Below, piece after piece: positions 24,108 through 25,130 of a DNA stretch of 25,130 bases (position 1 is its first letter; each line of letters opens with the position of its first letter). This DNA comes from an uncultured Eubacterium sp. GTDB taxonomy: Bacteria > Bacillota > Clostridia > Lachnospirales > Lachnospiraceae. Both the position numbers and the translations under genes were made by a program. The notes beneath the pieces were generated by a model that saw only the letters and a list, made by a program, of their open reading frames with translations, ran no database searches and was not told the DNA's origin. Location of the stretch: the NCBI GenBank assembly GCA_900547255.1, contig URGC01000027.1, forward strand, positions 1 through 25,130, read 5' to 3'.

Positions 24108-25004
24108 TTATATCTCGACAGCACAATATTTCTTAAGAAGTATCTTAGGATGATACGACTGCTTTGCTTTTCTTAATCCTTCTATATTAATGTCTTCTTC
24201 ACGGTTAAGCCACTCTACGCCACTCTGGCTCTTGGCATACATATTGTTGATAGCCGCATACCCACCATTGACAGCATACTCTCCTATTGCTTTCTCAAAA
24301 TGTACATCCACAGTATCTGCGCTTATCCGCGAGCCTATAGTCATCGCAGCTGCGACGCCGTCAACATATATAATTCCACCGCTCAGATTAAGCTCCTCAT
24401 AATAATTAAGAGCTTCCTTGATTGAATTATATTCAAGTCTCTGCGAGTCATCCTCACTCTGTAGATGGTCATAATACCAGGCATCCTCAACAACTGCGGC
24501 ATCCTCAACGTTGCATTTTCCTAATTCCTCATATCTGAACTCTGGATACTGCCTTGTGAACTTAGACACATGATTCTTTTTCTTGTGGTATGACTTGCCC
24601 GGAAGCTGCGCAAGATCCTGTCTTGAATACACATAGTCATAATCTCCTAAATCATCTATATATTCAAATCTTCCCGGATAAATCTGTTCTAACCTTTCAC
24701 GCTGTTTTTCTGTAACAAATGAAAATCTGAGAGCTTCTCCTCTTGCGGCTGCATCGGCTTCTATCTCTTTTAAAGCTTTCTCTAAATTACCATTGCCTAT
24801 TGGAAATGTGTATCCATTTCTTGTTCCCTTGCCGTGGTATTTTCTTATGAGAAAATCTTTATAGCCTGTGATTTCTATATCATATTTATCTCTTAAAAGG
24901 TATATGTTGGCAAATGACAGGTCGCTTCCCATAGCACCTGCTTCGTCCACAATCGGACGAATCCATTCCCCATCATTTAATTCAGGTTTTTTCCAATCTA
25001 ACAT
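24108..25004 (-). CDS. DUF2156 / phosphatidylglycerol lysyltransferase-domain-like protein
   Basis: A 298-residue soluble protein of the DUF2156 type, related to the GNAT-like C-terminal domain of MprF lysyltransferases. Typical segments are FANIYLLRDKYDIEI near residue 35, LPGKSYHKKKNHVSKF in the middle, the acyltransferase-like core with GGIIYVDGVAAAMTIGSRI, and the end WLNREEDINIEGLRKAKQSYHP. Unlike MprF it has no membrane domain, so transfer of an aminoacyl group to lipid is uncertain; many such proteins have unknown acceptors. The start ATG is taken at 25004-25002; its ribosome site (AGG) is weak. The YkgJ-like gene follows in the same direction. Reasonable confidence in the family, low in the substrate. 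Confidence 0.82.
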   Translation of the reverse strand: MLDWKKPELNDGEWIRPIVDEAGAMGSDLSFANIYLLRDKYDIEITGYKDFLIRKYHGKGTRNGYTFPIGNGNLEKALKEIEADAAARGEALRFSFVTEKQRERLEQIYPGRFEYIDDLGDYDYVYSRQDLAQLPGKSYHKKKNHVSKFTRQYPEFRYEELGKCNVEDAAVVEDAWYYDHLQSEDDSQRLEYNSIKEALNYYEELNLSGGIIYVDGVAAAMTIGSRISADTVDVHFEKAIGEYAVNGGYAAINNMYAKSQSGVEWLNREEDINIEGLRKAKQSYHPKILLKKYCAVEI

Positions 25005-25063
25005 ACATCTATACCTGCCATTATTCCTATGGCACTTTCTAAATTATTAATTAATAAGATGTT

Positions 25064-25087
25064 GGGGTCAAAAAATATTTTGACCCC
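25064..25087. terminator. perfect 10-base hairpin near the right edge
   Basis: GGGGTCAAAA (25064-25073) pairs with TTTTGACCCC (25078-25087) around a 4-base loop. On the plus strand only TTT follows, so it may be a weak terminator of a gene arriving from beyond the window or a genome repeat. The remaining bases to 25130 hold no supported feature. Confidence 0.5.
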
Positions 25088-25130
25088 TTTGATACCAGAT
25101 TGCTACGTGCTTTGCACTCTCACAATCCTC

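Noticed and set aside
1..25130. CRISPR array or other repeat-spacer locus
   Set aside because: No regularly spaced identical repeats with unique spacers were seen anywhere in the window.

Overview
The window looks like a low-GC, Gram-positive Clostridia chromosome, most likely from a Lachnospiraceae member (Lachnospira/Roseburia-like). This is inferred from the gene families (MsmX/UgpC-type ATPase, PucR-type regulator, CvfB, YjfB, YkgJ-type cysteine cluster, FtsEX with a coiled-coil M23 hydrolase), strong AGGAGG ribosome sites, TTG starts and no encoded CCA on the tRNA. The species cannot be fixed from the sequence alone.

Bases 1 to about 4690 are the end of an integrated mobile element. Reading leftward on the minus strand are an excisionase-like protein, a tyrosine integrase, a small ribbon-helix-helix-like protein, a CHC2 zinc-finger primase-like protein and the start of a VapE-like protein that runs off the window. 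Divergent from these are an XRE-type repressor candidate and, 23 bases behind it, an AbiH-like phage-defence gene. The minus promoter of the excisionase (TTGACA, 17 bases, TATTAT) carries repeated TTTGTTTCG boxes. The cargo end abuts the 3' end of guaA, with a TGTACCC tandem repeat and a strong hairpin at the junction. The layout resembles a phage-satellite-like or integrative mobilizable island; the far end lies outside the window.

Bases 4695 to 13022 are chromosomal housekeeping genes on the minus strand: guaA with its own promoter and leader hairpin, a HAD-HD fusion protein, and uvrB then uvrA with a LexA-like box upstream of uvrB. A gene-free stretch (about 12.9-13.36 kb) holds nested inverted repeats and a terminator.

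Bases 13293 to 19890 hold a cell-wall/division cluster, transcribed leftward: a PucR-type regulator, ftsE, ftsX, a coiled-coil M23 peptidase and an S41 protease. Together they look like an FtsEX-controlled wall-hydrolase module with a processing protease. Upstream is a solo MsmX/UgpC-type sugar-import ATPase with its own terminator.

Bases 20091 to 25130 hold a small YjfB-like motility gene on the plus strand, a cvfB-ridA-CPBP protease run, a tRNA-Gln(CTG) with a near-consensus promoter, an unrecognised 131-residue protein preceded by a sigma-28-like promoter, a YkgJ-type cysteine-cluster protein and a DUF2156-type acyltransferase-like protein. The most interesting items are the AbiH-bearing island with its switch region, the possible sigma-28-controlled unknown gene, the HAD-HD fusion and the structured intergenic repeats.
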